Origin: CAZEPT01 sp964626965
GTDB taxonomy: Bacteria; Patescibacteriota; Minisyncoccia; Phycocordibacterales; UBA9973
Direction of reading: 5' to 3'
Length of the DNA stretch: 64,000 bases
NCBI GenBank assembly: GCA_964626965.1
Contig: CAZVHB010000003.1
Location: 24,357 to 88,356, forward strand
Below the pieces are notes generated by a model. That model was given only the letters and a program-made list of their open reading frames with translations. It was not told the origin of the DNA and did no database searches. The translations under genes were made by a program, and so were the position numbers. This document shows positions 57,405 through 64,000 of the stretch, in pieces (the stretch's first letter is position 1; each line of letters starts with the position of its first letter).

Positions 57405-58187
57405 TTAACGAGTGTAGAGTATGCACATCGGAATCTGTGTCCCGACAGAACGAGCTATCCAGTCAACATATAATTCATACACAGAAGCTACAGGCAAAAA
57501 GACTTTTTGTTTAGGGTATTTTTTATGCAGCTCTAAACACTGAACTATTTGTACTTGCAGGTCAACCATATCAATTAGTGGGAAAAGTGCGTCAGCTAGT
57601 TGGTTGTTTTGCATACAGAATGGAGTTATATCTCTTTTGAAATTAACCATTACGGCAGACCCAACTCCATAAAAATCATGTTGATGTTCATCCATAGATT
57701 GAAGAAGAGCATCATTTTTCCTATAAGTAAGAAAAGATGTTCCGAAGTCTTTCCCTAAGGATTCACTAAACCTATTAAAAAAATAAGCATAGACAGAATC
57801 GTAGTTGACCACATGTAGTTCAGAAAATTTGTTGATACCCACCACACTTTTTGGTGTAGTATCGAGAAATTTTTTTAATTGATCCTGACTCCATTGTATA
57901 TAAAAGTCATTAGCCACACCAAAAAGTGGAAAATTGATCATAGTGCAGGCTACTGGTAACGTGTCTTTACCTGCATACTTCTTCAGTAAAGACAGTTTCT
58001 CTTTGATTGCAGTGGTGTCTTTTAAAAAAGCTTTGAAAGCTTTTCCTTGAAACGGATGGGTCTGAAAACCCATTGAATAATTTACGAGCATCCGAAACGG
58101 TGTAAGCAAAGCAGAGTCATTTTGAGCTAAAACTGTTTGTGTGCTCAAAAATAAAGACAGAATAAAGAGAATTGTTGTTTTTTTCAT
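57405..58187 (-). CDS. Exported protein, Bacteroidota-like signal peptide
   Basis: 260 residues from the ATG at 58187 (MKKTTILFILSLFLSTQ); the frame to 58226 includes 13 extra residues and is rejected. Signal peptide ends VLAQ. The mature protein is mixed alpha/beta (PFRMLVNYSMGFQTHPFQG, YAYFFNRFSESLGKDFGTSF, YELYVDWIARSVGTQIP). No family recognised. No ribosome-binding site; upstream DNA is TTTG/TA-rich in a way that resembles Bacteroidota promoters. Pair with the 56978 gene. Confidence 0.6.
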   Translation of the reverse strand: MKKTTILFILSLFLSTQTVLAQNDSALLTPFRMLVNYSMGFQTHPFQGKAFKAFLKDTTAIKEKLSLLKKYAGKDTLPVACTMINFPLFGVANDFYIQWSQDQLKKFLDTTPKSVVGINKFSELHVVNYDSVYAYFFNRFSESLGKDFGTSFLTYRKNDALLQSMDEHQHDFYGVGSAVMVNFKRDITPFCMQNNQLADALFPLIDMVDLQVQIVQCLELHKKYPKQKVFLPVASVYELYVDWIARSVGTQIPMCILYTR

Positions 58188-58270
58188 TTTTAAAATTTTT
58201 AATTGTTCGTATATATTTAAACACAAAAATAAAGAAATTGCAATTCCTCTCTTTATGATAAAATAGACAC

Positions 58271-58984
58271 ATGAAAATATCAGTAGTGATTATTGCTCAT
58301 AATGAAGAAAAACACATCAAAGTGTGTATTGATTCCCTACTCAATCAAACGACAAAAGCTAACGAGATTATTTTAATTGCTCACAACTGCACAGACAGTA
58401 CAGTGAATATAGCAAGCGAATACCCTAAAGTCCTCACTGTTCCTTACACAGGGACAACTGGTATTGTCCATGCGAGGCTTGAAGGAATATCTCGTACTAC
58501 TGGTGAAATCATATTGTGTATCGATGGAGATTCAGTTGCAAAAAATAACTGGATTGAAGAAATGGTCAAAACTCTCAAAAGAAATACTAATATTCTTATT
58601 GGCTCATGGGTAAAGTTTCGTGGTACGCTTTTCGGAGAAGTAGCAAATATAATCAATAGATTCAATTGTAAAACTCGCGGAGAACAAGCAATACACTGGA
58701 TTTGGGGACCAAGCTTTGGTTTCTGGAGTAAAGATAAACAAATGGTCAAAGATATCTTACAAGAAAGTATTACGCTATCCAAAAAACTATCTCTCTCGAG
58801 AAATCCGGAAGATTTTTGGTTGGCAGTTTTTACGTCTCAAAAAGGAAATATTGAGGTGACCAATAAAACCTGTGTCACTCAAAACCAGAAAGAAGGAAAC
58901 TCAGCTCAAGCAATAAGTCGCAGTTCTGAAAATATCCAAAATGGAAAAATCATAGAATCATTTTTAAAAGAAAATCATAAGTAA
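58271..58984 (+). CDS. Family 2 glycosyltransferase
   Basis: 237 residues. GT-A start MKISVVIIAHNEEKHIKVCI, LIAHNCTDSTVNIAS, the metal-binding CIDGDSVAKNNWIEEM (D-x-D) and WGPSFGFWSKDK. It transfers a sugar from an NDP donor to an unknown acceptor, probably in surface-glycan assembly. Leaderless start (TAAAAT 6 nt before ATG). It ends 10 nt before mutM, an unusual operon partner. Confidence 0.88.
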   Translation: MKISVVIIAHNEEKHIKVCIDSLLNQTTKANEIILIAHNCTDSTVNIASEYPKVLTVPYTGTTGIVHARLEGISRTTGEIILCIDGDSVAKNNWIEEMVKTLKRNTNILIGSWVKFRGTLFGEVANIINRFNCKTRGEQAIHWIWGPSFGFWSKDKQMVKDILQESITLSKKLSLSRNPEDFWLAVFTSQKGNIEVTNKTCVTQNQKEGNSAQAISRSSENIQNGKIIESFLKENHK

Positions 58985-58993
58985 TATATTGTT

Positions 58994-59917
58994 ATGCCAG
59001 AGTTACCAGAAGTAGAAACAACCGTCAAAGGAATCCAAAAACAAATCGTGGGCCTCACCATAACCGACGTGTGGACAGATCTTGCAGTGAAAAACCAAGC
59101 AACAAAACACTACAGAGACACGCTCAAAGATGCGGACTTTTTCGCATATTTCAAAAAAGAAGTAGTAGGACAAAAGATAACTGGCGCACAACGTCGAGCA
59201 AAAAATATCCTGATTGAACTCAGAAATAAACAAACAATCCTCATCCACATGAAAATGACCGGACACATGATGACAGGAATGTACGACTACGACAAAAAGA
59301 AAAATACATGGACCGTCTCCCCTCTTGAGAAAAATGACGCGCTTCGTGATCCGTACAATAGATTTATCCATGTTGTCTTTTCTCTTTCAAGTAACAAACA
59401 ACTGGTCCTCTGTGATGCACGAAAATTTGCAAAAGTGACACTCCTCCATAATAACGCAAGCCACAAAACACATCTCGGTACTATCGGGCCAGAACCACTG
59501 GATAAAAAATTTGCTGAAACAAATTTCAAAGATAGACTGCAGAAGAAAATGTCGGGCAAAGTAAAAACGGTACTCCTCGACCAGAGTATCATCGCAGGTA
59601 TTGGAAATATTTATTCAGATGAATTACTCTTCCTCGCTGGTATTCACCCAGAAAGAAAAGTGTGTGATATAACAAACGCTGAATTTAAAAAAATGTACGA
59701 TGCAATGCATACAGTCCTTTTAAAAGGCATCGATTTTGGTGGCGATTCCACGAGCGACTATCGAAACATCTTGGGTGAAAAAGGAACATTCCATGGAACA
59801 CATAATGTCTACAGAAAAACAAAAACATCTTGTGGTAAAAAAGGGTGTCGTGGAATCATAGAGAGAAAAATGATTGGTGGACGAAGTGCGCATTATTGTC
59901 CGGAGCATCAAAAATAG
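58994..59917 (+). CDS. mutM: Formamidopyrimidine-DNA glycosylase
   Basis: 307 residues. Catalytic N-terminal Pro of MPELPEVETTVKGI, the invariant Lys in LIHMKMTGHM, the H2TH region LLDQSIIAGIGNIYSDELL, and the C-terminal zinc finger SCGKKGC..(16)..HYCPEH. The finger reads C-x4-C-x16-C-x2-H, so a fourth Cys is replaced by His and the first spacing is longer than the usual C-x2-C. It removes 8-oxoguanine and related lesions with AP-lyase activity. About 30 residues longer than E. coli Fpg, mostly in the N-terminal domain (DYDKKKNTWTVSPLEKNDA). Confidence 0.95.
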   Translation: MPELPEVETTVKGIQKQIVGLTITDVWTDLAVKNQATKHYRDTLKDADFFAYFKKEVVGQKITGAQRRAKNILIELRNKQTILIHMKMTGHMMTGMYDYDKKKNTWTVSPLEKNDALRDPYNRFIHVVFSLSSNKQLVLCDARKFAKVTLLHNNASHKTHLGTIGPEPLDKKFAETNFKDRLQKKMSGKVKTVLLDQSIIAGIGNIYSDELLFLAGIHPERKVCDITNAEFKKMYDAMHTVLLKGIDFGGDSTSDYRNILGEKGTFHGTHNVYRKTKTSCGKKGCRGIIERKMIGGRSAHYCPEHQK

Positions 59918-59928
59918 AAAAATAAAAA

Positions 59929-59961
59929 CAAGTGCAACCTGACGGGTTTGCACTTGTTCTC
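59929..59961. terminator. Terminator
   Basis: ACAAGTGCAACC-tgac-GGGTTTGCACTTGT, between mutM and the convergent 59983 gene. Confidence 0.75.
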
Positions 59962-59982
59962 TTTTCACCAAAAAACAAAAAA

Positions 59983-60609
59983 CTACTTTTTAGATTGCTT
60001 CTTCGCAATCACTTTTTTAATTTTTGCACGTTTCTTTTTTGCTTCAAGAAGCTTAAAAAAATCTAATCCACGAAGCTCACTTTCTTCAAAAGAATGCTGT
60101 TTAAAATATTTCTGAGCATTAAAAATCATTGTCTCAGCATCCGGAGTAGATATTTTGAGTGCATAAAATCCTGAGAGTTTTCCTTTAAACTCATCGAGTC
60201 TTGCAAAAAAGAACTGTCCACCTTGTACAAGAGTAAATTCATGACAGATTCTTGAAAAGAAATACTTTTCTTTTTTACCTCTCAAAGAGCTCCAAAAAGA
60301 GGCCAGTCTGATTTCTATTTTGAAACGCTCAAATTCAGTTCTTGAATACGGTATTTCTTGTACACGTCGTCTCTCTTCTTTGCTCCCAAACAAATACTCA
60401 TTGTCGATTTCAGCAGAATACTTTATTTCTATTTTTTTTCCAGCTTCTTGTTTGTATGCTTCTATGAGCGTAAATTTCGTAGTTCCGTAAATAGATGCAT
60501 AGTGCGTTTCCGCAGGTTTGTTGCTGAGATCTTCTTTTTTAAAAATTCTTTCAAAAGTAAGTTTATCGATAATAAACCACTTGTAGAATGTCGTGTTTGT
60601 GGTTTTCAT
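59983..60609 (-). CDS. Hypothetical protein, CYTH-like size
   Basis: 208 residues. Phrases such as WFIIDKLTFERIFKKEDL, FTLVQGGQFFFARLDEFKGKLSGFY and the basic tail KKRAKIKKVIAKKQSKK. The E/K/R-rich strands and a GKLSGF.ALKI segment are loosely like CYTH-domain (triphosphate tunnel) proteins, but the ExExK signature is not clear. Function unknown. Confidence 0.5.
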   Translation of the reverse strand: MKTTNTTFYKWFIIDKLTFERIFKKEDLSNKPAETHYASIYGTTKFTLIEAYKQEAGKKIEIKYSAEIDNEYLFGSKEERRRVQEIPYSRTEFERFKIEIRLASFWSSLRGKKEKYFFSRICHEFTLVQGGQFFFARLDEFKGKLSGFYALKISTPDAETMIFNAQKYFKQHSFEESELRGLDFFKLLEAKKKRAKIKKVIAKKQSKK

Positions 60610-60665
60610 ATTATTAAAGTTTATTTACTTTAATTTTACCACGCCAGAGTTTTTTACAAGGAAAG

Positions 60666-61142
60666 TTATCCCACTATCTCAAACAGCACAATTCCGGTCG
60701 CCACAACCACATTCAGTGATTCTTTAGTCCCAAATTGTGGAATTTCTACAATAGTATCTACCCTCGCTAAGGTTTTTTTATCTATCCCGTATGGTTCATT
60801 ACCACAAATGAGCGCTATTTTATTAGCGTACTTGGCTTTTTTATAGTGAACAGATGTTTTATCTTGCTCAAGTGCATAGATGGTATACCCAGTCTTTTTG
60901 AGCTTGGTTAAAACAGGCACTATAGTCTTTGCATATTCCCACATCACAGTCCCTTCTGCCCCGAGTGACACCTTGGTAAAGTCTTTCCGAGCTTTACCAA
61001 ATTTGTCGAGCGGTGTCGGTGTCGTTCCAACGAGATATATCTTTTCTACTCCTGCACAATCCGCTGTACGGAAAATAGATGCAGTGTTATAGACACTCCG
61101 TAGGTTATCGAGAATGATAATGATAGATCTTTTCTGCTTCAT
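60666..61142 (-). CDS. SpoU/TrmH-family RNA ribose methyltransferase
   Basis: 158 residues from the ATG at 61142, with TATACT 6 nt upstream; the longer frame to 61256 is rejected. SPOUT knot motifs: LDNLRSVYNTASIFRTADCAG (cut), KIALICGNEPYGIDKKTLA and IPQFGTKESLNVVVATGIVL. It uses SAM to 2'-O-methylate tRNA or rRNA. Divergent from msrA over 60 nt. Confidence 0.9.
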   Translation of the reverse strand: MKQKRSIIIILDNLRSVYNTASIFRTADCAGVEKIYLVGTTPTPLDKFGKARKDFTKVSLGAEGTVMWEYAKTIVPVLTKLKKTGYTIYALEQDKTSVHYKKAKYANKIALICGNEPYGIDKKTLARVDTIVEIPQFGTKESLNVVVATGIVLFEIVG

Positions 61143-61190
61143 ATTGTGAGTATATATGAAATTTAAAATAGAGCCACTAGACAAGCATGG

Positions 61191-61196
61191 TATAAT
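61191..61196 (+). promoter_or_regulatory. Extended -10 of msrA
   Basis: TGG-TATAAT exactly 6 nt before the msrA ATG. No recognisable -35. Predicts a leaderless msrA mRNA. Confidence 0.65.
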
Positions 61197-61202
61197 AGAA
61201 GT

Positions 61203-61763
61203 ATGGATACACAAACTCTTATTCTCGCGGGTGGATGCTTTTGGTGCGTCGAGCACGATTTGCGCAAGGCACCAGGCGTCGTACAGGTACTGTCCGGATA
61301 CACCGGCGACACAGAAGAAAATGCCAATTACTATAGAGTGGCATCACATAAAACCTCGCACCGTGAAGTAGTCGAAGTTACTTACGATGGCGACGTTACC
61401 ACCTATAGAGCAATCCTCCAGTTTTTTATTGATCATATCGATCCGACTGACAGGACTGGTCAATTCGCTGACAAAGGTTATCAATACCAACCAGCCATCT
61501 ATTATACAAATGAAGAAGAGAAAGAAATTGCCGAGAGTGTGCTGGAAGAGTTGAAAGATTCTCATACGTACGACAAAGAAATTGTTGTCGCGATTGAAGA
61601 ACGCAAGCCGTTTTACAAAGCCGAAGAAGAGCATCAAAACTACTCAGAAAAAAACAAAGTACACTATGCACTATACCGAAATGGATCAGGGCGCGAAAAC
61701 TTCGTAAACAAAACATGCGCAATACGTGAAGAGAAGAAGATTAATTGGAAACAAGCAAAATAA
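61203..61763 (+). CDS. msrA: Peptide methionine sulfoxide reductase MsrA
   Basis: 186 residues. Catalytic Cys in ILAGGCFWCVEHDLRK, then GVVQVLSGYTGD, NYYRVASHKTSHREVVEV and QFADKGYQYQPAIYY. Reduces methionine-S-sulfoxide in proteins. MsrB follows after 15 nt, so both stereoisomers are covered by one operon. Extended -10 exactly 6 nt upstream of the ATG. Confidence 0.97.
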   Translation: MDTQTLILAGGCFWCVEHDLRKAPGVVQVLSGYTGDTEENANYYRVASHKTSHREVVEVTYDGDVTTYRAILQFFIDHIDPTDRTGQFADKGYQYQPAIYYTNEEEKEIAESVLEELKDSHTYDKEIVVAIEERKPFYKAEEEHQNYSEKNKVHYALYRNGSGRENFVNKTCAIREEKKINWKQAK

Positions 61764-61778
61764 TTTTTAATAAAATAT

Positions 61779-62180
61779 ATGAACGAAGAAGAAATAAGAG
61801 CAAAATTAACTCCTGAAGAATACAAAGTACTCCGTGAGGGCGGAACAGAAGCACCATTTTCAGGAAAATATTATGGAGAAAATAAAGACGGTATGTACCA
61901 CTGCAAAGTCTGCAACAATCCCCTTTTTGCGTCTGATGCAAAATTCCATTCTGACATAGCTGGCCTTGCTGGCTGGCCAAGTTTTGACAATGCGATCCCT
62001 GGCGCGACGGAAACGCGTGAGGACAATAGTCTCGGCATGCATCGAACAGAAATCATCTGCGCCAACTGCAAAAGCCATCTCGGCCACATCTTCCCGGACG
62101 CAGAAGCAAAGACTGGTCAACATTTCTGTATCAACTCTGTCTGTTTGGATTTAAAAGAAAAAGAGGGCGAGAATTCCTAA
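61779..62180 (+). CDS. msrB: Peptide methionine-R-sulfoxide reductase MsrB
   Basis: 133 residues. Zinc ligands in YHCKVCNNPLF and CANCKSHLGHIF, RTEIICANC, and the catalytic Cys in GQHFCINSVCLDL. Reduces methionine-R-sulfoxide. Pairs with msrA; thioredoxin-like proteins would recycle it. Confidence 0.97.
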   Translation: MNEEEIRAKLTPEEYKVLREGGTEAPFSGKYYGENKDGMYHCKVCNNPLFASDAKFHSDIAGLAGWPSFDNAIPGATETREDNSLGMHRTEIICANCKSHLGHIFPDAEAKTGQHFCINSVCLDLKEKEGENS

Positions 62181-62328
62181 TTCCTAATTTCTAAAAAACT
62201 CAGCAGAGTGTATGTAGGGCGCCCTCCTGGAGGTTTTCCACTACCCCCTATAATAAACTATTCTCATGTCATATATTTAGTATAATAAAAGAAAGACCCC
62301 TGGTCTCTTATTAGGTAATATAAAACAT

Positions 62329-62514
62329 ATGATAAACACAATTAGTTTTGCTCTTCTTATTATCGGTGGTCTCAACTGGCTCTTTGTTGGAGCATTTGGT
62401 TGGGATGTAGGACAACTTTTCGGAGGACAAGGTGCTGCAATTTCAAGAATAGTTTATGTTCTTGTGGGACTCTCTGCTGTGTACCAACTCCTTATGATGC
62501 TTGGTGTAATGTAA
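62329..62514 (+). CDS. DUF378 small membrane protein
   Basis: 61 residues, two helices: TISFALLIIGGLNWLFVGAF and ISRIVYVLVGLSAVYQLLMM. The GGLNWL..G.FG.DV phrase is the DUF378 hallmark. Function unknown. TAATAT stands about 7 nt before the ATG. A very strong terminator follows. Confidence 0.9.
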   Translation: MINTISFALLIIGGLNWLFVGAFGWDVGQLFGGQGAAISRIVYVLVGLSAVYQLLMMLGVM

Positions 62515-62527
62515 TTAGGTCTATACA

Positions 62528-62567
62528 CCAATATAAAAACCACGAGAAATCGTGGTTTTTATATTGG
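62528..62567. terminator. Strong terminator
   Basis: CCAATATAAAAACCACGA-gaaa-TCGTGGTTTTTATATTGG, an 18-bp perfect stem. Confidence 0.85.
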
Positions 62568-62620
62568 GTAAAATTGACATAGCTACTTTTTATTGTTAGA
62601 GTTATTAAAAATAATTAACA

Positions 62621-63241
62621 ATGAAACCACACATATTCTTTGACTTCGATGAAATGAAATTCCACACGACACCAGCATTAGTTGCCTATATAAATAGGCG
62701 ATGGAATATTACCTCCACACCAGAAGACTATATAAACAACGGTGATCATTTAGATACCATTATTAAAAAGTATCGAAAAGAAAATGCTCCAAGTTGGGAT
62801 GAAGCATATAAAGATCTTGGTCAAAACTATGCCGGATCTATTCTCCATCATGAAACAGTAGAGCCGGCAGAACACATGTGTACAGTAATAAAAAAACTTT
62901 CAAAAAAGTACACACTCTGGACAGTTACTGCCAGGCAAAGAAACAGTCTCCATGTAATTGAACATCTACTAAACAAACACATACCAGACTGTATCAGTGG
63001 TATCCACTGTGTTTGGGACACTAACGCACAGGGTGAATTCATAGACCATTCGAAAAAAGATTTCATGGAAAAAGTACCAGGTGAAAAAATTGCTTTTTTT
63101 GATGACTCCCCAAAAGAGATTTTAAAAACTCAATCAATCATTCCGTCCTATTTATTTGACCCGAACCGACTACACGGACAGCTAACTGATATACGCAACA
63201 GAGTGCATAGTTGGAAAGAAATTGGAGACCTCCTTTTATAA
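62621..63241 (+). CDS. HAD-superfamily phosphatase-like protein
   Basis: 206 residues. N-terminal motif I is IFFDFDEMKFH (D-x-D), motif II LWTVTARQRN, and motif IV IAFFDDSPKEIL. A cap of about 100 residues lies between I and II, as in the 5'(3')-deoxyribonucleotidase/NagD-like groups. Phosphatase activity on a small molecule is likely; substrate unknown. A promoter TTGACA (62574-62579) lies upstream. Confidence 0.75.
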   Translation: MKPHIFFDFDEMKFHTTPALVAYINRRWNITSTPEDYINNGDHLDTIIKKYRKENAPSWDEAYKDLGQNYAGSILHHETVEPAEHMCTVIKKLSKKYTLWTVTARQRNSLHVIEHLLNKHIPDCISGIHCVWDTNAQGEFIDHSKKDFMEKVPGEKIAFFDDSPKEILKTQSIIPSYLFDPNRLHGQLTDIRNRVHSWKEIGDLLL

Positions 63242-63346
63242 ACAAAAACAATACAGCGATATCAGTAGATATCGCTTTTTTTATTTATGATTTCAGTAAT
63301 TGTATACAAGATATATTTTACACAAAAGATGTTATTATTTAATAAT

Positions 63347-63712
63347 ATGAAGAAAATATTGCACACAATTAACACGGTACTATCTCTTTACGGAATTTAC
63401 CTAGTACTAAAGAGCGTTTTAGTAAATTTTAAAGTTTATGGTAAGGAATTATTCTCACCATATTCTAGCTTTAATTTTAAAATTACATTTATCATCTTCG
63501 GTATATATATTCTTTTATGGCTTATTAATTTATTTTTAATCAAAAAAATATTTATATTTCTAGATAGCAATAAACCAAAACGTAATCTACTTATTTTTAT
63601 TCTTATTCTATGTACGGGTTTTGTTATATTCTTTGACTGGATAATGTTTCACTCCGCTGTGGTGATACCTGAAAATCTGACAAACAGAACAGAATCTACT
63701 GAGGCTCGATAG
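63347..63712 (+). CDS. Three-TM membrane protein, unknown
   Basis: 121 residues from the ATG at 63347 (MKKILHTINTVLSLYGIYLV); an in-frame ATG at 63287 is less likely because it lies next to the previous terminator. Three helices: HTINTVLSLYGIYLVLKSVL, ITFIIFGIYILLWLINLFLI and LLIFILILCTGFVIFFDWIM. No motif. Function unknown. Confidence 0.6.
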   Translation: MKKILHTINTVLSLYGIYLVLKSVLVNFKVYGKELFSPYSSFNFKITFIIFGIYILLWLINLFLIKKIFIFLDSNKPKRNLLIFILILCTGFVIFFDWIMFHSAVVIPENLTNRTESTEAR

Positions 63713-63807
63713 GAATCGCCTCCCCTTTCAGTCGAGACGCTCTATTTTATAATCGACCCACTCAGTAAATAGGCGCCTTCAGTTCGATCCTTATTTCATT
63801 TAAAGAC
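63713..63807. other. Gene-free stretch before repeat copy 2
   Basis: No coding frame. Inverted fragments AGGAATCGCCT..AGGCGCC flank a TATAAT-like box. It may be a decayed part of the tRNA-linked repeat. Confidence 0.3.
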
Positions 63808-63933
63808 AGGAATCTTTCATTACACGAACAGTATACCTTTTCCTGTTTTATCGCCTCCCACAAGCTTAGGCTCAAAACATGGAAAAGCTTTTCGATTCCT
63901 GCACGAGACTGAAGCAGTTCAGTCTCTCGAGCG
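63808..63933. repeat. tRNA-linked multi-hairpin repeat, copy 2
   Basis: Same plan as 53809-53936: AGGAATC..GATTCCT outer stem, hairpin GCCT..AGGC in place of GGAC..GTCC, GAAAAGCTTTTC, and GAGACTGAA-gcag-TTCAGTCTC in place of GCAAGCAAA-gcag-TTTGCTTGC. Stems differ yet stay complementary, while the loop GCAG and linkers CTCAAAACATGG are conserved. Confidence 0.75.
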
Positions 63934-63973
63934 GACAATATAAAAAGACCTCTTACGCGGGGTTTTTTTTTTT

Positions 63974-64000
63974 TGCCGTCGGCGGGGAACGAACCAGGCC
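63974..64000 (-). tRNA. Possible partial tRNA (3' end only)
   Basis: On the minus strand GTTCGTT with flanking T-stem-like bases, then CGACGGC and discriminator A, could be the 3' half of a tRNA running off the window. The T stem has two mismatches, so this is uncertain. The context (repeat copy 2 next to it) parallels tRNA-Arg beside repeat copy 1. Confidence 0.35.

Overview
The window looks like a stretch of an AT-rich, streamlined bacterial genome of the Candidate Phyla Radiation (Patescibacteria, probably Parcubacteria-like). This is inferred from gene content and protein style, not from a 16S match. Genes are short and tightly packed. Single-copy information genes sit singly or in small groups: recA, ftsK, L10-L7/L12, infC-L35-L20, S20, ruvA, ruvX, smpB, truB, tmRNA and class I nrdAB. 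There is a type IV pilus core (PilB, a PilP-like protein, PilO/N/M) with ComF, O-antigen-ligase-like membrane proteins, a large predicted surface protein, and almost no biosynthetic genes. Many genes have a -10 box exactly 6 nt before the start codon and no room for a ribosome-binding site, which suggests widespread leaderless mRNAs.

Layout: 1-3.2 kb, two O-antigen-ligase/Wzy-like proteins; 3.5-5.5 kb, an S-layer-like surface protein; 6.0-7.3 kb, a winged-helix protein whose gene and upstream region carry about ten copies of an 11-bp iteron-like motif, followed by DnaA-box-like sites; 7.4-11 kb, ftsK, a small exported protein and recA; 11.1-16.1 kb, pilus genes on the minus strand; 16.1-18.8 kb, comF, an ATP-grasp enzyme and an MscS-like protein; 19-21 kb, an HTH/nucleotidyltransferase-like protein and L7/L12-L10 with its leader; 21-24.5 kb, small enzymes and a methyltransferase; 24.6-26.3 kb, two Bacteroidota-like exported proteins; 26.4-29.4 kb, two YVTN beta-propeller proteins, one fused to a type IV pilin N-terminus; 29.5-33.2 kb, nrdB-nrdA; 33.5-36.7 kb, a LOG protein, an unassigned structured RNA, tmRNA and smpB; 36.7-44.4 kb, phosphohexomutase, truB, infC operon, beta-CASP nuclease, a 6S-like RNA, ndk and a lysozyme-like protein; 44.4-51.7 kb, a T4SS-type coupling ATPase, small RNAs, DedA, nucleotidyltransferase, murQ and ruvX; 51.8-64 kb, tRNAs, an RRM protein, ZIP transporter, S20, ruvA, two more Bacteroidota-like exported proteins, a glycosyltransferase-mutM pair, a SpoU-type methylase, msrA-msrB and small membrane proteins.

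Functional connections: PilB/P/O/N/M, the pilin-propeller protein, ComF and RecA fit a DNA-uptake or adhesion route for an organism that scavenges nucleic acids, with NrdAB, Ndk and an adenylate-kinase-like protein handling nucleotides. The exported Bacteroidota-like proteins and propellers may serve contact with a host cell. tmRNA and SmpB are neighbours and form the ribosome-rescue pair.

The most unusual signals are in noncoding and DNA-level structure: the iteron-like array over a regulator gene; two palindromic elements (3.3 and 18.9 kb) whose arms differ but stay complementary; a multi-hairpin repeat beside tRNA genes (53.8 and 63.8 kb), also with compensatory changes and a 12-nt match to the tRNA T arm; several promoter-plus-terminator small RNAs; and a palindrome inserted in frame in truB. 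The 54.83-54.95 kb segment contains an N gap and unreliable homopolymers.
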